64,000 bases of DNA from positions 5,231,001-5,295,000 of the forward strand of contig NC_092670.1 of assembly GCF_964355755.1 (NCBI RefSeq), read 5' to 3'. The translations under genes were made by a program, and so were the position numbers. The stretch's first letter is position 1, and every line of letters starts with the position of its first letter. The notes beneath the pieces were generated by a model. That model was given only the letters and a program-made list of their open reading frames with translations, was not told where the DNA came from and searched no databases. Source of the DNA: Antedon mediterranea (lineage: Eukaryota; Echinodermata; Crinoidea; Comatulida; Antedonidae). Shown here piece by piece: positions 1-13,800 of this stretch.

Positions 1-1772
1 ATAAACTGATGGTAATGTTTGAAACATAGGGGGCAGCATGTAAATAACACAATCATCTTGTACAAAAATAGCTTTGATGGCTAAGTTATTAAAGTTGATA
101 GCTAAAGTGTTTCAAAAGTGATTTGTACAAACACCTGTTTCTTGTAGTGTACTGCACTACATGAACTGAAAATGTATCGCTATTCATTAATACAATTTCT
201 CTTCTTTGATTGTGGCTATCATTTGTGATTGGTCAAACTCTTTAATGTATGGAAGTCAAAATTTGAGTAAACAAATGTAACAACTCAATTTTCATAAACA
301 CCTGGAGAGCAACTGACAGCATAAACTTATGCATAGCCATGAGAAATTAAGTGGTGCGGTGGTTGTAAGAAAACAAAACAAATTCTGCACAGGATACATG
401 GTTGTCCAAGGCCTGTGAAAAAGTGGTCAGGTTGAAAGAATACCAACTAAACTGGTGCATATGGCCCTAAACCATACTGGCATGGTTAAGTGTAAATTAC
501 AGAAACTGCCAAAAAGGAGCTTCACTGTGAGTGGGATAGCTTCCTATCTGGATTGTGTAAATGAAATCTTTCCAAAGGCCACTAAATATGTAGATTGAAA
601 GGCAACATATTTCAAATGCAATTTATATGTTTGTAAAACTTGATTTAATAGATCCTAGACGTCGAAAAATGACCATTTTTCGAAAATTTACCTGTACTGT
701 AGTACAGGGAAATTTTAGAAAAATGACCATTTGCCATTGCTTTCTCTGGATTTAAGTTGGCCATAAAATTAACAATTTGATGTATTAGAGGGCGCGCAAC
801 TTAAATAAACTTGGTCGTAAAATCATCAAGAAAGGTTTGAATAAAATCAATATCTTTGGTATAAATATGTATCAATAGGAGCTTTATAAACTTCGTTTAA
901 AAAAACTCCTGAAGCATACTCATACCAAAGACATTGACCTTTCAGTTTACAAATCATATGATCAGTTATTATGTATGGTCGATGACTTTATTTTATGAAG
1001 ATACTGTAGCAGTAATACAAACTTAATTGAACCAACTTTAAACTCACAGTCATTACTATTATTAGAAATCAATTTTCCGTTCAGATTTACTGAACGTCAC
1101 ATGATACAGAATTAACCAAACACAGGTGAATAGTTCCTAGATTGGTTGGTATTAGGTGGCACCCAGAACTTATTCACAAAGATTGTAAAGACATTATTTT
1201 ATTATAACATTATTACAAGGTATTTTCTCCACTGCAGCAATAGCCTCAATCAATCAATAAATTTATTTCTCAAATAAAAACAAAATTCAGTTGCATTTTC
1301 TAGAAATAATAGATAATAAATGAGAAAATCAATCAATAGATAGCCTAGATCTCTTTGGCAATGTTGATGGTCTCAACCTCCTAAAGCAATCTCAACTATA
1401 CTAGTCTTGTTCAGCAGAGTTGATCTTGCTGACCATCTGACATTAGCTTAGCTGTCCTGATCTCTAACCTTGTTGGTCTTCAACTTTATTTATCCAATCA
1501 ATACTGGATTTGCTCTTCCCCGTGGGCCATGTAATGGTAATTAAGAATCGGCAAGAATCAAAATGACTTAGATTCCGATATAGTGGAACCTCTCTTTTGG
1601 TACAACACTACAGACAACCTCTAATCAGGGGGCCTAAGGAGGCACTCTGTTGGGTTCGGAGAGTGTCCCCCTAGGTGAACTAACCGCATCTTTTCAAATC
1701 AAAGCAATGATTTGGTTTCATTCGCTAAACAATCTTACACCTACATTAGTTTCTATATGTTAAAATACTTAC
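1..1772 (-). other. RagC/D intron (after coding exon 6), non-coding
   Basis: There is no exon on either strand: I looked for the expected next RagC/D segment (NSGIEKAFLFD-like) and did not find it. The interval holds a hairpin at 683-716 (arms CCTGTACT and AGTACAGG plus flanking A/T pairs), one copy of an 85-bp repeat at 1,045-1,133, and AATCAATC-type simple sequence near 1,250-1,340. Confidence 0.75.
1045..1133. repeat. 85-bp dispersed repeat, copy 1
   Basis: It contains GAACGTCACATGATACAG and AATTAACCAAACACAGGTGA. An inverted copy with only a few differences lies near 18,812-18,896 in intron 1 of the same gene. Confidence 0.6.
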
Positions 1773-1887
1773 TGCAATTAAGATGTTTAGGAGATGTTCA
1801 AGCGTTGGTAACTGAGGTATTAATTTCTGCACAACTTTGCTGAACGCTTCAAATATGGAGTGATCATATATACTGGTTAAGTAAAAA
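1773..1887 (-). CDS. RRAGC: RagC/D coding exon 6 (end of G domain)
   Basis: The acceptor is TCTTGCAG at 1888 and the donor GCA|GTAAGT at 1772. One base completes Ser195, then [19 protein letters not shown] continues to LLNILIA. This is the conserved Rag[22 protein letters not shown] block. It is separated from the previous exon by 11 kb of repeat-rich intron. The next exon is expected to encode the start of the roadblock-like domain and lies left of the window. Confidence 0.95.
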
Positions 1888-4800
1888 CTGCAAGACAAAA
1901 AATGTAAATTTATACTATAAAGTATACTTCTATGCTCTACTACTATTGTAAATGTTTAGCAAATATTTTTATTACAAAGTAAAAAATAAACATGCAGTAT
2001 TTTATAGTTGACATTTACAATACAGGCTGAGCAACAATTACGGTTGGGAAGTTTTCAAACTTGACCTTTGACATAAACTTCGGCCTCAGATTTTCCTTTT
2101 ACATATTTATTGTTACTTCAATAAAGATTGAATATCATTGAAATGATATGTTGAGACAGTCATTATTGGGTTCTGCCAAAAGCAGCAACTGTTGCTTCAA
2201 TACTTGTTGCTAAAGCCCTTAGTTACGAACAACATTTTGTAGCCAGAAGGTATAAAAAACAAGAAAAAAAATGATATGATGATGATATGCTTCAATCATA
2301 ACACATCTCAATATATTAGCAACACAATATGCCTCTAGCGAACCGGATTACAATCATTTTAACATCATATTATGATAGTACATTATAATGTTCTAATGTT
2401 GTTGTAAAGTTCATTTCAGCACCTTTTAAATCATTTCATTTTTTTTTTTTTTTTTTTCATTTCATTTATTTCAATATCATCATCGCAGCCTTAGCTGAAT
2501 TACAAAGATATTTACATTTTCTCAATATTTAAATTTGTATAAAAGTATAAAACCAATGATAATTATATATAAAAAAGGAGGCAATTTACACAAGAAATAC
2601 AATACAGGAACATTAAAAAAGTTTAGCTTAAAATATTAAAATAGAAAAAAAAAACACCTAAAAGCACCAATAAGAATCGCATAGCTGTACTGGGTGATAT
2701 ATACTGATTATTCATTTAGAAGCGAGAAGGTATGGTATTGCACTTTTTCTATATCTTTCAACTCTGCATTTGGGTTGTTGATACTTTACACGGCTTAGTT
2801 TCATGTTACTTACATTCTTCACTGGAAACCATTTTCCAAAATGAATACTTTTTGAACAATGTTAAATGTGTTTGTTCAAACAGGCCTCTGGTAAAAATAT
2901 TAAGATGAGGCAAAAACCATTAAACACTATCATTAAACACCACCCGTTGATTCATCATCTAAATACCAGATTTTACACATTAAATAAGCTGTTAATCAGA
3001 GTGCTGCTGTAAACATTATTCTTCTAATATTTCAAGTGAAATAATATAAAAAATATAAATTCGAAGGAAAAACATTAACGGAAAAACAATAACTTCCTTA
3101 AATATGCATGTGTCTTAATCTACAGTAAAGTACGGTTTGCAGTAGTATGAGTATATCATGTATGACCTAAGTAACTTAAGTCTCAACTTAATTTAGGCTG
3201 TTTTACTACTACAATCGTCTTCTACTGTGGTTGAATTACAGTACATAAAAAGGAGGCATGCTTGATAAATTAAAAGATACTGATTAGATTAAATACTGAT
3301 TCACATTAAGAATATTATGACAATTAAGACACTTGAATAAACAAAGTATTGTTCTTCCCACTTATCACTACAGTAAGTTACAGTACACCACACCAAAGAA
3401 CAAAAAATATCTACTATGTTTTAATATCTGCAGAAAGTAAAATTATTCCAAGTCTGTTTACAGTATTTGGAGAGAGTTTGCAACACAGTCACAGATTACC
3501 TCACTCTGGTAAATATATCAATTCTGTCATCTGAAATAATCTGTACTTTAATTACTTTGTTAATATGGTAGATTAAATGGTAATCATTTGAATGCCTTTA
3601 ATGTGAATTAGATAACAAAATCAAAATTTGTAATAACTAAAGCCTAGTTAATATTATTATATAGTCTTTGTCCTAAATGCATTCTAGTCATATTTCACTT
3701 AAATGATCAATTAAATGTAGTTTTTATGGTTTTCTCCGAGCCCAAGGTTGTCCTTAACTATATGAAAATTAAAATAAAATTAAAATTGATAAACTGTGAT
3801 TGTGAACTTAAAAATAAAGTATGTCAAGAAACAGTAATACTAATAGGCAAAACATGAGTTCGCCTTGCAGTTGTTTCAACCATTATATAAATATGGATAT
3901 TGTTGTAGATTATTGTAATTTGGTTAAAATTTCAATAATATTGACATTTAGAATGCTTGTTTAAACACATGCAATGCCATTAATTAAGAATAAACTCACT
4001 AATTACTAATACTAAAAAACAAGTCTCATGTGAAATTTACGATTTTTTTATTTAAACCGGGAGCATCCTATATTCACAAGACTATACTTATACAGTACAT
4101 ACTGTACACAGCTAAGCATTATGTACAGTAGGTAGCACAACAATAAGAAATATGATAGCTTGACACAATACATTCAATAAAAAATTACATTTGGTGGTTT
4201 GAAACCCGAAAATAGTATTTACTACTATGTACTGTAGGTCAATCGACCCTGGGCTCTGTCATAACAAAGCGACATCAACTGTATCATTGTGCTGGACAGC
4301 CAACATAAAAAGTGAATGACATTGATTCGAATATCTGAACTATCCGATATCTGGCAAATAAATGATATGACTACCAAAAATCTGATTCTACTATATAACT
4401 AAAATATAAGAATATAAATATGAATTCAATCAAAAAATACAAGACCAAATAAAATCATTATCACTGCATAGAGCCCTGTATTGTTTCTATTTCGATTCTA
4501 ATTCTAGAACATACCTAATTACTTCTCAAAACATCATTTCTTAAATTTACTGATAATGATATACAATAAGGATATTTTTTAATTTTAAGTGTTTCTCTAT
4601 TGAATGTGGTTGGTGAGGCCATCAATCTGTACTCTCAAATTAGAACTTACCATTTTAGTACTAATTTTAATACATTAATTGTAAACTTTTGAAATCAGGA
4701 AAATAAGAAATATACACTTATAACTATTATCTGTACCTGTCATATTCAAATGGGCCTCAACAGTAATATTTTTAAAAACAGGAAATTAAAAATGTAATTT

Positions 4801-7800
4801 ACAAGCTGAAATTTACTAAATAAGATCATTAGTAATAGCTTGAATCTAATTCTTTACCATTCAGTAATAGTGACATACTAAATTAGGTTATACTTACATA
4901 TTCAGATTAATGCAATTTGCCTGACCGTATTTTTGGTAGCCGTTGGCAATTAACAATGTTTTGACATAAAAAGTCATGTTTCAACAACAGTACCTTATAC
5001 AAACATGACATTCAAATTTAGCTATTATGAAAATAATTAATTAATGTTGTTTTGGTAATCATGTGTATCTTATTTCATCTACTAATTACTTGTTCAATAA
5101 CAACTAAAAATAAACATCTTAAGAACAAATTTTGCATATGAACAACAAGTATACTGAGATAAAATTTTCTTTTTTTGAAAGTTTTGATCTCTATCAATAA
5201 GCAGTCAGTTGACTGAATCCATTTTACATTATACAGTAGCTCTTTTATATATGTTGATATGCAAAATTTGCATCTAAAAGAAATTCTTGGAAAAACAAGT
5301 ATATTTCGGCCACCATCGTAAATGGAAAAAAAATTGATTTAAATGGCTATTCTCTCATATTTTCATCTCATGCTAGGCCTAGTACAGTAGTGAAAAATTA
5401 CCATCGCATTTTAGACAGCGACCTCTATATTCGTTGCCAGGTGTAAAAGCAATAAACCTACTTTTGAATTTTGTTTTTCGTTATTGCATTTGTTTTTAAA
5501 TAAACATCATAATGTACAATTGCATCAAATGGCAACATTGCAACTTGCAGTTAAGTAGAAAATTTAATCTTAATTTTTGTGTACTATCCCAGTATCACAA
5601 GTAAATGTAATCTGAAAGCAACCTAAAGTCTGCTTACACTGTAATTGACCTACTTTTTAAATGACCTAATTTACTTGGTATAATTAAAATGTATCATACA
5701 AAAAAACGCAATAATTCAGAGTATTGTGTAAACAGATTTCTGACAGTTGACGAGGAATGGTCATTTTACTGCAGGGCCTCAGTTGGCCTACTTTTAATGT
5801 CGCCTTTTAGGTGCCTTTAGATTTTAGTTGAATGTCCTCCTTTCGGATACTGTAGCACAATGTAGACAAAACAATTACCAGCAATGAATTTGGTTTAAAG
5901 TGGGACCAAATTTTGGTGACTTAAGGGTTGGTTTAATCCAAATCTTTTTTTTTTACCATATTTAATGAGAGGGTGATCTATCCAGCAATTGCTGATCATT
6001 AGGGACCCTCAGAGGTGTACAAGACAAACATCACAAGATGCTCTACATAAACGAAGTCTTATTACAAGTCTATGGGAGTGGAGTTGTAATTTTGTCCTTA
6101 GCCAAGCATCATAACAACAACTCCACTTATTTCAGATAGCATTTAGATATTACTCCAGAATAGAGCGTGTAGAGAATAGAGAATGAAGCATCATTTTGTC
6201 GCAATTGGATTGGCCAATTAAAGTGGGACCAAATTTATGTAGTTTTTGGACCTACTGTAGTTCATCACATACTGTACTGTATAGTAAAACTAGAGATTTT
6301 ATGTGATGAGCATACTGTAAGCCATGATTCAAAAAATGGCATCTGTTGTAAACAATTCTGAATTATTTTATATTGATACAACCACCCCTTCACCACCTAC
6401 AGTAACAGGAATAGAACGTTGGCAGGAAGCGATTTTTTTTTTCGTACATAAGTTGGGGACCCCTCATGAAACGTCACAAAATAAACATGAATAATTCATC
6501 AGTTAAATTTGTTATTCCGTGTGCACCCAAGCGTATAGCAACAAGAAGTGATTACACGCACAACTGCGATACAATTCTTTCTACAGTAGGCCTAGGATTC
6601 TAGGTCAATTCATGTGATGCCTTCGCGCACTCTTCTTCACACACACACCACTATGCAAAATGTGTCGAGGCTAATCGACAGCTAGGCAAGACATTAAACT
6701 AAGTAGTAATTGGACATAGCCCAAAGAAAGCTTAGACCCACAAGAATAAAAAATGTGTATAATTTGTGTACTGTAATTTTTTAATTCTGCTATTTTATTA
6801 TCAAACAATATGCATGTACTCAAAGGAACTTTAAAAATGCGCGTATATGAACACATGAGATGGGAAGATTAGACCCACGAGAATAAAAAATGTATTTTTG
6901 TATAATGTTTATTGTTTAATTTTGCTGACTTATTACTCGGACTGTGTCATACCTAACACACACACGTCACACACACCCACACAGCTACTACTAGAATAGA
7001 CATGGGTTTAGAGACTAATAATTAGGCCTAATTTTTGTAATTTTATATATACCGTAATAAATAATAGTATTAATAGAAACTATAATTTTAACACGTAATT
7101 CTTTAGTAATAAATTGTATTAAAAACACCATAAACTAAAGGCTGATTATTTCGACAATCCACACAAAACGCCGCTATTCTTTTATGAAATCGCACGCGGC
7201 AACAACAGCGGAGATTAGGCCTAGAATCGTATCGCAGTTGTGTAATCACTTCTTGTTGCTATACGCTTGGGTGCACACGGAACAAGAAAATTTAACTGAT
7301 GAATTATTCATGTTTATTTTGTGACGTTTCATGAGGGGGTCCCCAACTTATGTACGAAAAAAAAATCGCATACCAGGAAACACTATTTTATTATAATAAT
7401 AATAAATAATATAAAAAATTATGTCATTTATCATCTTATGCTTTATAAAATCGAACAGTGTATAAATGTAGGTCTTCCGTATTGAAAACAGTAGCTGTAA
7501 TATTAATACAGATTCAGTCATTAGACTAAAAGCCAAGTTCAACTATCTAGGTTGGGTTATACTTAAAAAGAAGTTACCATAATATATCGACCACAGAACT
7601 TGAGGCTACAGACTGTACCATTGACATAATGGAATCAATTAGATCCCAAATAATCTCGTGTCTATAGTGTGTTTGTCACAAGCTCAAACTGTTTGCTTAC
7701 GAGAAGTGATCATTGACCTTTCGGTAAAATATTATGAGCAACGTAGGTGGCAGTTATTGGCAATCTGAAAAGTCTTCAATCATACGTGTCAAAAGTGTAT

Positions 7801-10800
7801 CTGCATGAGTGTTGTACTTAGATTAGAAGTGACGCCATCAGATGAGAAAGTAATGAAGAAAATGTCAGTGTAGTGATTGAATGGCCAGTGAAATTGAACT
7901 GGCACTGTTTATTGTTTATGATTAATATAAAGAAAAATGTATTTTTATTCTTATTATATTATCACTTGCACTGATGAATTGGGCTAGCGTTGCCCAAAAG
8001 CTCTGCTAATTTTTCTGGCTATTTTACTTTATTGTTTTGATTTAGCTTTTTGCTTATTTTATTTTGTATCTCTATTGAGATCCAGCCACTGATACTTACA
8101 GCATTTTTTCAGTAATCTGCCTTTGGATTGAATAAAAATGAAATGGTTATATTATTAGTATCAAAGAATAATAATAATTTGATTAATCTGTTAAGATGAA
8201 ATGAATAAATAGTGGTTAATGCCACAAAAGAGAAAAAAAAAATCTGTGTTTGGATTTATTATTATATTCATTTACATGTAACTCGACCTCCTCAACCGAA
8301 ATTGACCGATAAAATAGCCATTCAAACTGAGGCAAGTTTAAATTCTCAAACATTTTTTAGATTAAAAATATTGCCATATTTCTGGATGGCATATGTTTTT
8401 TAAGATGATTATAAATTTATAATGTCAACATTATGTTTGATGATTGAATTTAAAAGGTCTGATGTCTCTAAAGACATCCAACCGTCAGGTCCCTTTACAT
8501 AATGAGATTAAAATCTGGTTAATTTGAACTAGGGACATTAAACTGTCTGGTCCCTTCAAATAATGAGATAAAAATCAGATTTTTTTTATGATTAATTAAT
8601 TTGACAGATGTTGTAAGCGGCAACAAGTATCCTGGCTTTATTAATAATTCATAAAACTAAATTCAAAAATAAAGTAATAATTAATAAGAAAAAATAAAAT
8701 AGAAAAGCAAGCATTAGCAAGCAATAAAAAGAAAATAAATTGTATTGTATTATACTCATTATTAGAGAACTGACCTAAGCTCAGAACTAGAAAAGAACAG
8801 TTTTTCATTTTCTCGATGTCTAACAAATTATTTAATGTATATAAGGTCTACCTAAAAGATCACTGTAAGGTAGTTTCAACATCAACAAAATTTTTGTTGT
8901 TTTTAGCCATTATTTGAAGGAAATTTAATCCAATTTTGTATATATTAATTTTTCTAATGTAGCAGAAAATGGCAAGAATATACATCATAAAAATTGATCA
9001 TTTTCATTTATAAAAATTGTTTATATTCAATGAGGAAGAAATTTATTGGACAGGTGGTCAGTCTTTATTTTATTGAATGAATATCTCTCAAACGATTACA
9101 AACCCATATTTCAAAGGTTAGGTAACTGATGGTGCCCGGATTTTTATACTAGATCAGTAATAGATGCACACTTTAGTTGAATATCAACCAGCCTACCGCT
9201 TTTACAAAAAGCTGCGAAATAGTACTTTCAACCACCAATTCTGGTCACACAATATCATGTCTACTATATGTCTATCTATGAAAAAAAGTTAATAAATGCA
9301 GAACATAACTCCAATCATTGAAATAGGAGAACATAATTGCCTGACTAGAGAGAGGAAATGAATGAGTTCACATACACAAGCAAACTATGAATTGATTTTA
9401 ATGTAATAATCAATGATTTTGATGTCAATGAACAACCATGACAGTCATCAAATATTTTTATACGAGATAGAAACATACTTTCTGTGTACACATTTGAGGT
9501 TATCAAAAAACTGTACTAATCCTTTGAGGTATAAGTTTGAATGTGGCACTATGTTGTGTGGCACCATGTCCAGTGCCACTATGTTGAGTGGCACTATGTT
9601 CTATGTATTTTGCGGGTAGGGGGTGGGGGGTGTGAGATAGACAATGAGTAATACAATTAGGATTGCTGAGCTACTGTAATTTGCATATTGCTTGATACTA
9701 GCTATTATAAGCATATTCTTCTCCCTGCCATTGTGTTTCACAATCAAGATATATTTCTTAAACGCTGTTGGCTATTCCATGCTGTATCTTGTAAACATGA
9801 CATATCCTTGATACTTCAATTTATTTTAATTAACATTCATAAATTTTGATTTAAGTAACGTTGTCATTTGTAAGTGAAATACAAAAAAGTAAAAATTCAA
9901 ATTCATCTAGTAATTGTCGATGACCTTGATACAGTAAGACATAAAAGGTTCAAAATGATTTTAAAAAAGCACTTTGCATTGGCAATAATCTACTGTATTA
10001 ATACTAATCCACTGTTTATATACTGTATTACAGTTGAATACAGTAGTACAATTATGATTTTAAAATGGTATAAGGTAAGGTGAGTCCCGTGTTCATTCTG
10101 AACGTAGGGGAATGAGCTGTTAGGAGCCCATTGTACTAAGCCTCGGCATTATGTGGTGGGGTGGCCAGTTCCTTTCCACGCCGCCTTTTTTCTCCCTAGT
10201 ATTTTCAACTAGGTACTCATTTAGAGCTGAGTGGACTGGGAGTTGTCAGGAATTGAACCCGGGTCTATCTGTATGATAGTCAAGTGCCCTAACCACTCGG
10301 CTATCCAAATAAAAGTGTATATTTAGGGCAGTATGCTACATTCAGTGCTGCTGTGTTTTGCATCATATTGTGGTATTATGTTCTTCGTTTTACAGTATGC
10401 CATGTTCAGATGCAAATTCTGCAGCATTACAGTATGTTCGCAGTGCCACTATGTCCAGTGCCACTATGTTCACAGTGCCACTATGTTCACAGTGCCACTA
10501 TGTTCAGTGCCACTATGTTCACAGTGCCACTATGTTTGTTCACAGTGCCACTATGTTTGTTCACAGTGCCACTATGTTCAGTGTCACTATGTCCAGTGCC
10601 ACTATGTTCAGTGCTACTATGTTCAGTGCCACAATGTTCGCAGTGCCACTATGTTCACAGTGACACTATGTTCACAGTGCCACTATGTTCAGTGCCACCA
10701 TGTTCAGTGCCACTATGTTCAGTGCCACTGTGTTCAGTGCCACCATGTTCGCAGTGCCACCATGTTCGCAGTCCTACTATGTTCAGTGCCACTATGTTCA

Positions 10801-13800
10801 GTTCAGTGCCACTATGTTCAGTGCCACTATGTTCAGTGCCACTATGTCCAGTGCCACTATGTCCAGTGCCACTATGTTCAGTGCCACTATGTTCAGTGCC
10901 ACTATGTTCAGTGCCACTATGTTCAGTGCCACTATGTTCAGGCATTTTCCAATCTATTGTACATTCTAATTGGGAAAAACAACTACATTTTGTAAATAGC
11001 AAAATTCCAAAAAATGAATGAAAGGATGGAGAACTGGAAAAAGCACTTCTACCAAAATGTCTACAATATACAGTACATTTGGAAGAAACAAAATACTGCA
11101 CTATTTATACCATGGTAAAAAAAAGTCACATTCAAAAACTAATTACAACTTCATATGGCAATATATTGGACAAAAACAAAGTGACTGAAATAGCCACATG
11201 CATGGACGATAGATATGTCTAGATAGTCATCAATAGACTTTCAGCACAAAATGCTATCACATCAAACAGATTTATCCGAAGTTAACCGAAAACACCTGTC
11301 CAAATATTATATTATACAAATTAATGTATTAAACAAATATTATCAATGTAAATATCAAAGATCTACTGACATAAATCTTACTAAAAAAAGCTTTGATTTA
11401 TGCGGAAATTTACCTGGAAATTGGCAAAATTGTAACAAATGTAACCAACGTCAAAATTGATTATTAAGCTAACAAATAAACAAAGAAATTGTCGAGTGTC
11501 TATTTATGAAAGGCAGATCTAGATAAAAGAAACTTGGAAGCATTTGTTGTGACGTCAATTCTACTGGGACCATGCATAAACCTACATTCTAGCATCGTTC
11601 TACCATTAACTATAATCACATCAGAATATATGCACAAAATCAGATCCACTCAACAAATGGTTTGAAGTAGAATGAAGGAGAAACAGTAGAGAGCCAAAAC
11701 AATAAGGATATCCTGGATTTATATAGCTCCTAATGTTGTGAAACCTCTAAGCGCTGAACATTATTACCCCATTCATTTTTTTTGATCAAACACGTATGAA
11801 AACATACTCCCATAATGCAGCTAGTAATCAGCGCAAAGTTGTGTCTTGATCTAACCAGGTACCCATTTATAAATCTAGGTGGAGGCAGGAAAATGTATGT
11901 AAGTCTCTTTCCTACGGATACAGTACAAGCAATGCGGCGAGAGTTGGAATCAAACCTCCGTCTCACGATCAGTAGTCCAACACACTGCGCCACATTAGTA
12001 TGAGTAAAATCAAGTAGAACGTACTGTAGTAGGAGAAAAAGTAGAGAGCCAAAAGGTTGTGGTAGTGTACAGTAAGCACTGATATGAGTAAAATCAAGTA
12101 GAACGTACTGTAGTAGGAGAAACAGTAGAGAGCCAAAAGGTTGTGGTAGTTTACAGTAAGCACTGATATGAGTAAAATCAAGTAGAACGTACTGTAGTAG
12201 GAGAAACAGTAGAAAGCCAAAAGGTTGTGGTAGTTTACAGTAAGCACCGATATGAGTAAAATCAAAATAAACAAAAACATACACAAGAGACATTTTCACC
12301 ATAGCCTGGCAAAATGTAACATAATGTCCATCTACTATTAGTTGTACACATTTATAAAGTGGTATAAAATGAAAAAGCGATAAAACCAAGACTGTCACTA
12401 AAACTTTTCAAATAAAAATTTCACTGACATTTTGACTCACACATTAATTTTAAGATATGTGCACAACTGTTTATACAACTGTTCAGTTGTTTATGCTTTC
12501 TTTGGAAAAAAAATTAATACAAACTGGATCTGTGTAAAATGAAGAAAGCAGCATATTCATTTAATTAATTACATTTAAGCTAAAGTTGACATACACTCAC
12601 TGATCATGTTGCCATAGACAGTAAAAAATTACTGTATTTAGGGGCACTATATTGAATATAAAAAGAGGAATGTTTCAACCAGTGCTGATTTCAATCAAAC
12701 TTAATCAAATTGTTGGAGTGTTAAATGCTTAGGATCAATGGTCACACTATTCATCCAAATGGGTTCATGTTCTGTTCTTGATGGACCTAGGCAAGTTTTG
12801 AACAGTAGATGGCCTCAATTGATGGAGCTGTTTTATTAATAGTGAGTGCACTAGAAAAAACTAAAACTCTAAGATAATTTATCAGAAAATGTTTTAAAAT
12901 CATGAAACTTTTCTTTTGTACTCACCTTAAATGAATGTTTTGCAGGCCAGCATCTGTTAAGTCGTCATTAGCTCGTTGATGAATATCACGTTGAGTGTCG
13001 ATTTTATGATCATCGGAAAGTCCGTCCACTTTGTGTATGAACACTTCAAACTTGATGTTTGGATTCACTTTGTACGCTCTCGACACAGTCATGTGAAGTC
13101 TAGCCAGAGCATCCATGTAGTCATCCTATAAAGATTAAATAAGAAATATTAATAAGAAAAATGATACAATGTATAGTACTATACAATACAGATCAAATGA
13201 TTTTTAATAAATTTTACAATTTACAGTAATCCAACTTAATTACTAACCGATTCTCAGTGTTGTATCTCCACATTTGACAATATTTGCGAAGTGTCATAGG
13301 GACATTTCTTAATACAGCTTCTTATGTTTATCACATGTGTTGCCTGTATCATGTAAGGTTAGGGTTCTAAGCAATAAAAGGTGAAATGCATGGTATTTTC
13401 CTATGATGATACTAGAAAAAGATACAGTACTGAAAATCAGCTACTTACTTTTTATTTGTTTTTATCAATAATTTAGGATTCTCATGCATACTATAAAAAG
13501 ACATTTTTTTAGCTCTTACATTAATATAATGTGTTGCTTAGCGACCATTTATCTTCTGTTCTGAACCCAACACTTTTTCTATCCTTTCTCATAACACATC
13601 AATAGTAGTATCTTTATTCATGTTGTCAGGCAGGACAAATTTAAATTCTTAACCTCTAGGCAGGCTTTAAATCCTGACGATGTGATGATGTATAATTGAG
13701 CCTCCAATTGTTTATTCTATGTTTATACTTGGGGATTTTTTTTCGAATTTTCTTTGAAAAACATAATAAGATTTAAACAAACTAAGCAATAACATCTTTG

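Larger units (their letters stand above)
1888..12925 (-). other. RagC/D intron 5, 11 kb, repeat-rich
   Basis: This intron separates coding exons 5 and 6. It contains the features listed separately: a retroposon tail at 2,441, a TIR element at 6,429-7,369, a dispersed repeat near 8 kb, a minisatellite at 10.4 kb and SINEs. A direct repeat of about 60 bp (GGTCCCTT..ATAATGAGAT) sits at 8,450-8,590. The stretches 2,700-6,400 and 8,600-9,500 look like plain AT-rich intron with no coding signal. Confidence 0.8.

Noticed and set aside
10333-11101. Four long overlapping frames on both strands (up to 222 codons)
   Set aside because: All run through the 15-bp minisatellite, whose five-codon period keeps frames open. 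There is no similarity, no splice context and no codon preference.
11730-12398. 222-codon minus-strand frame with a repeated hydrophobic peptide
   Set aside because: Open only because the 84-bp tandem repeat is a multiple of three; it also runs across a SINE fragment.
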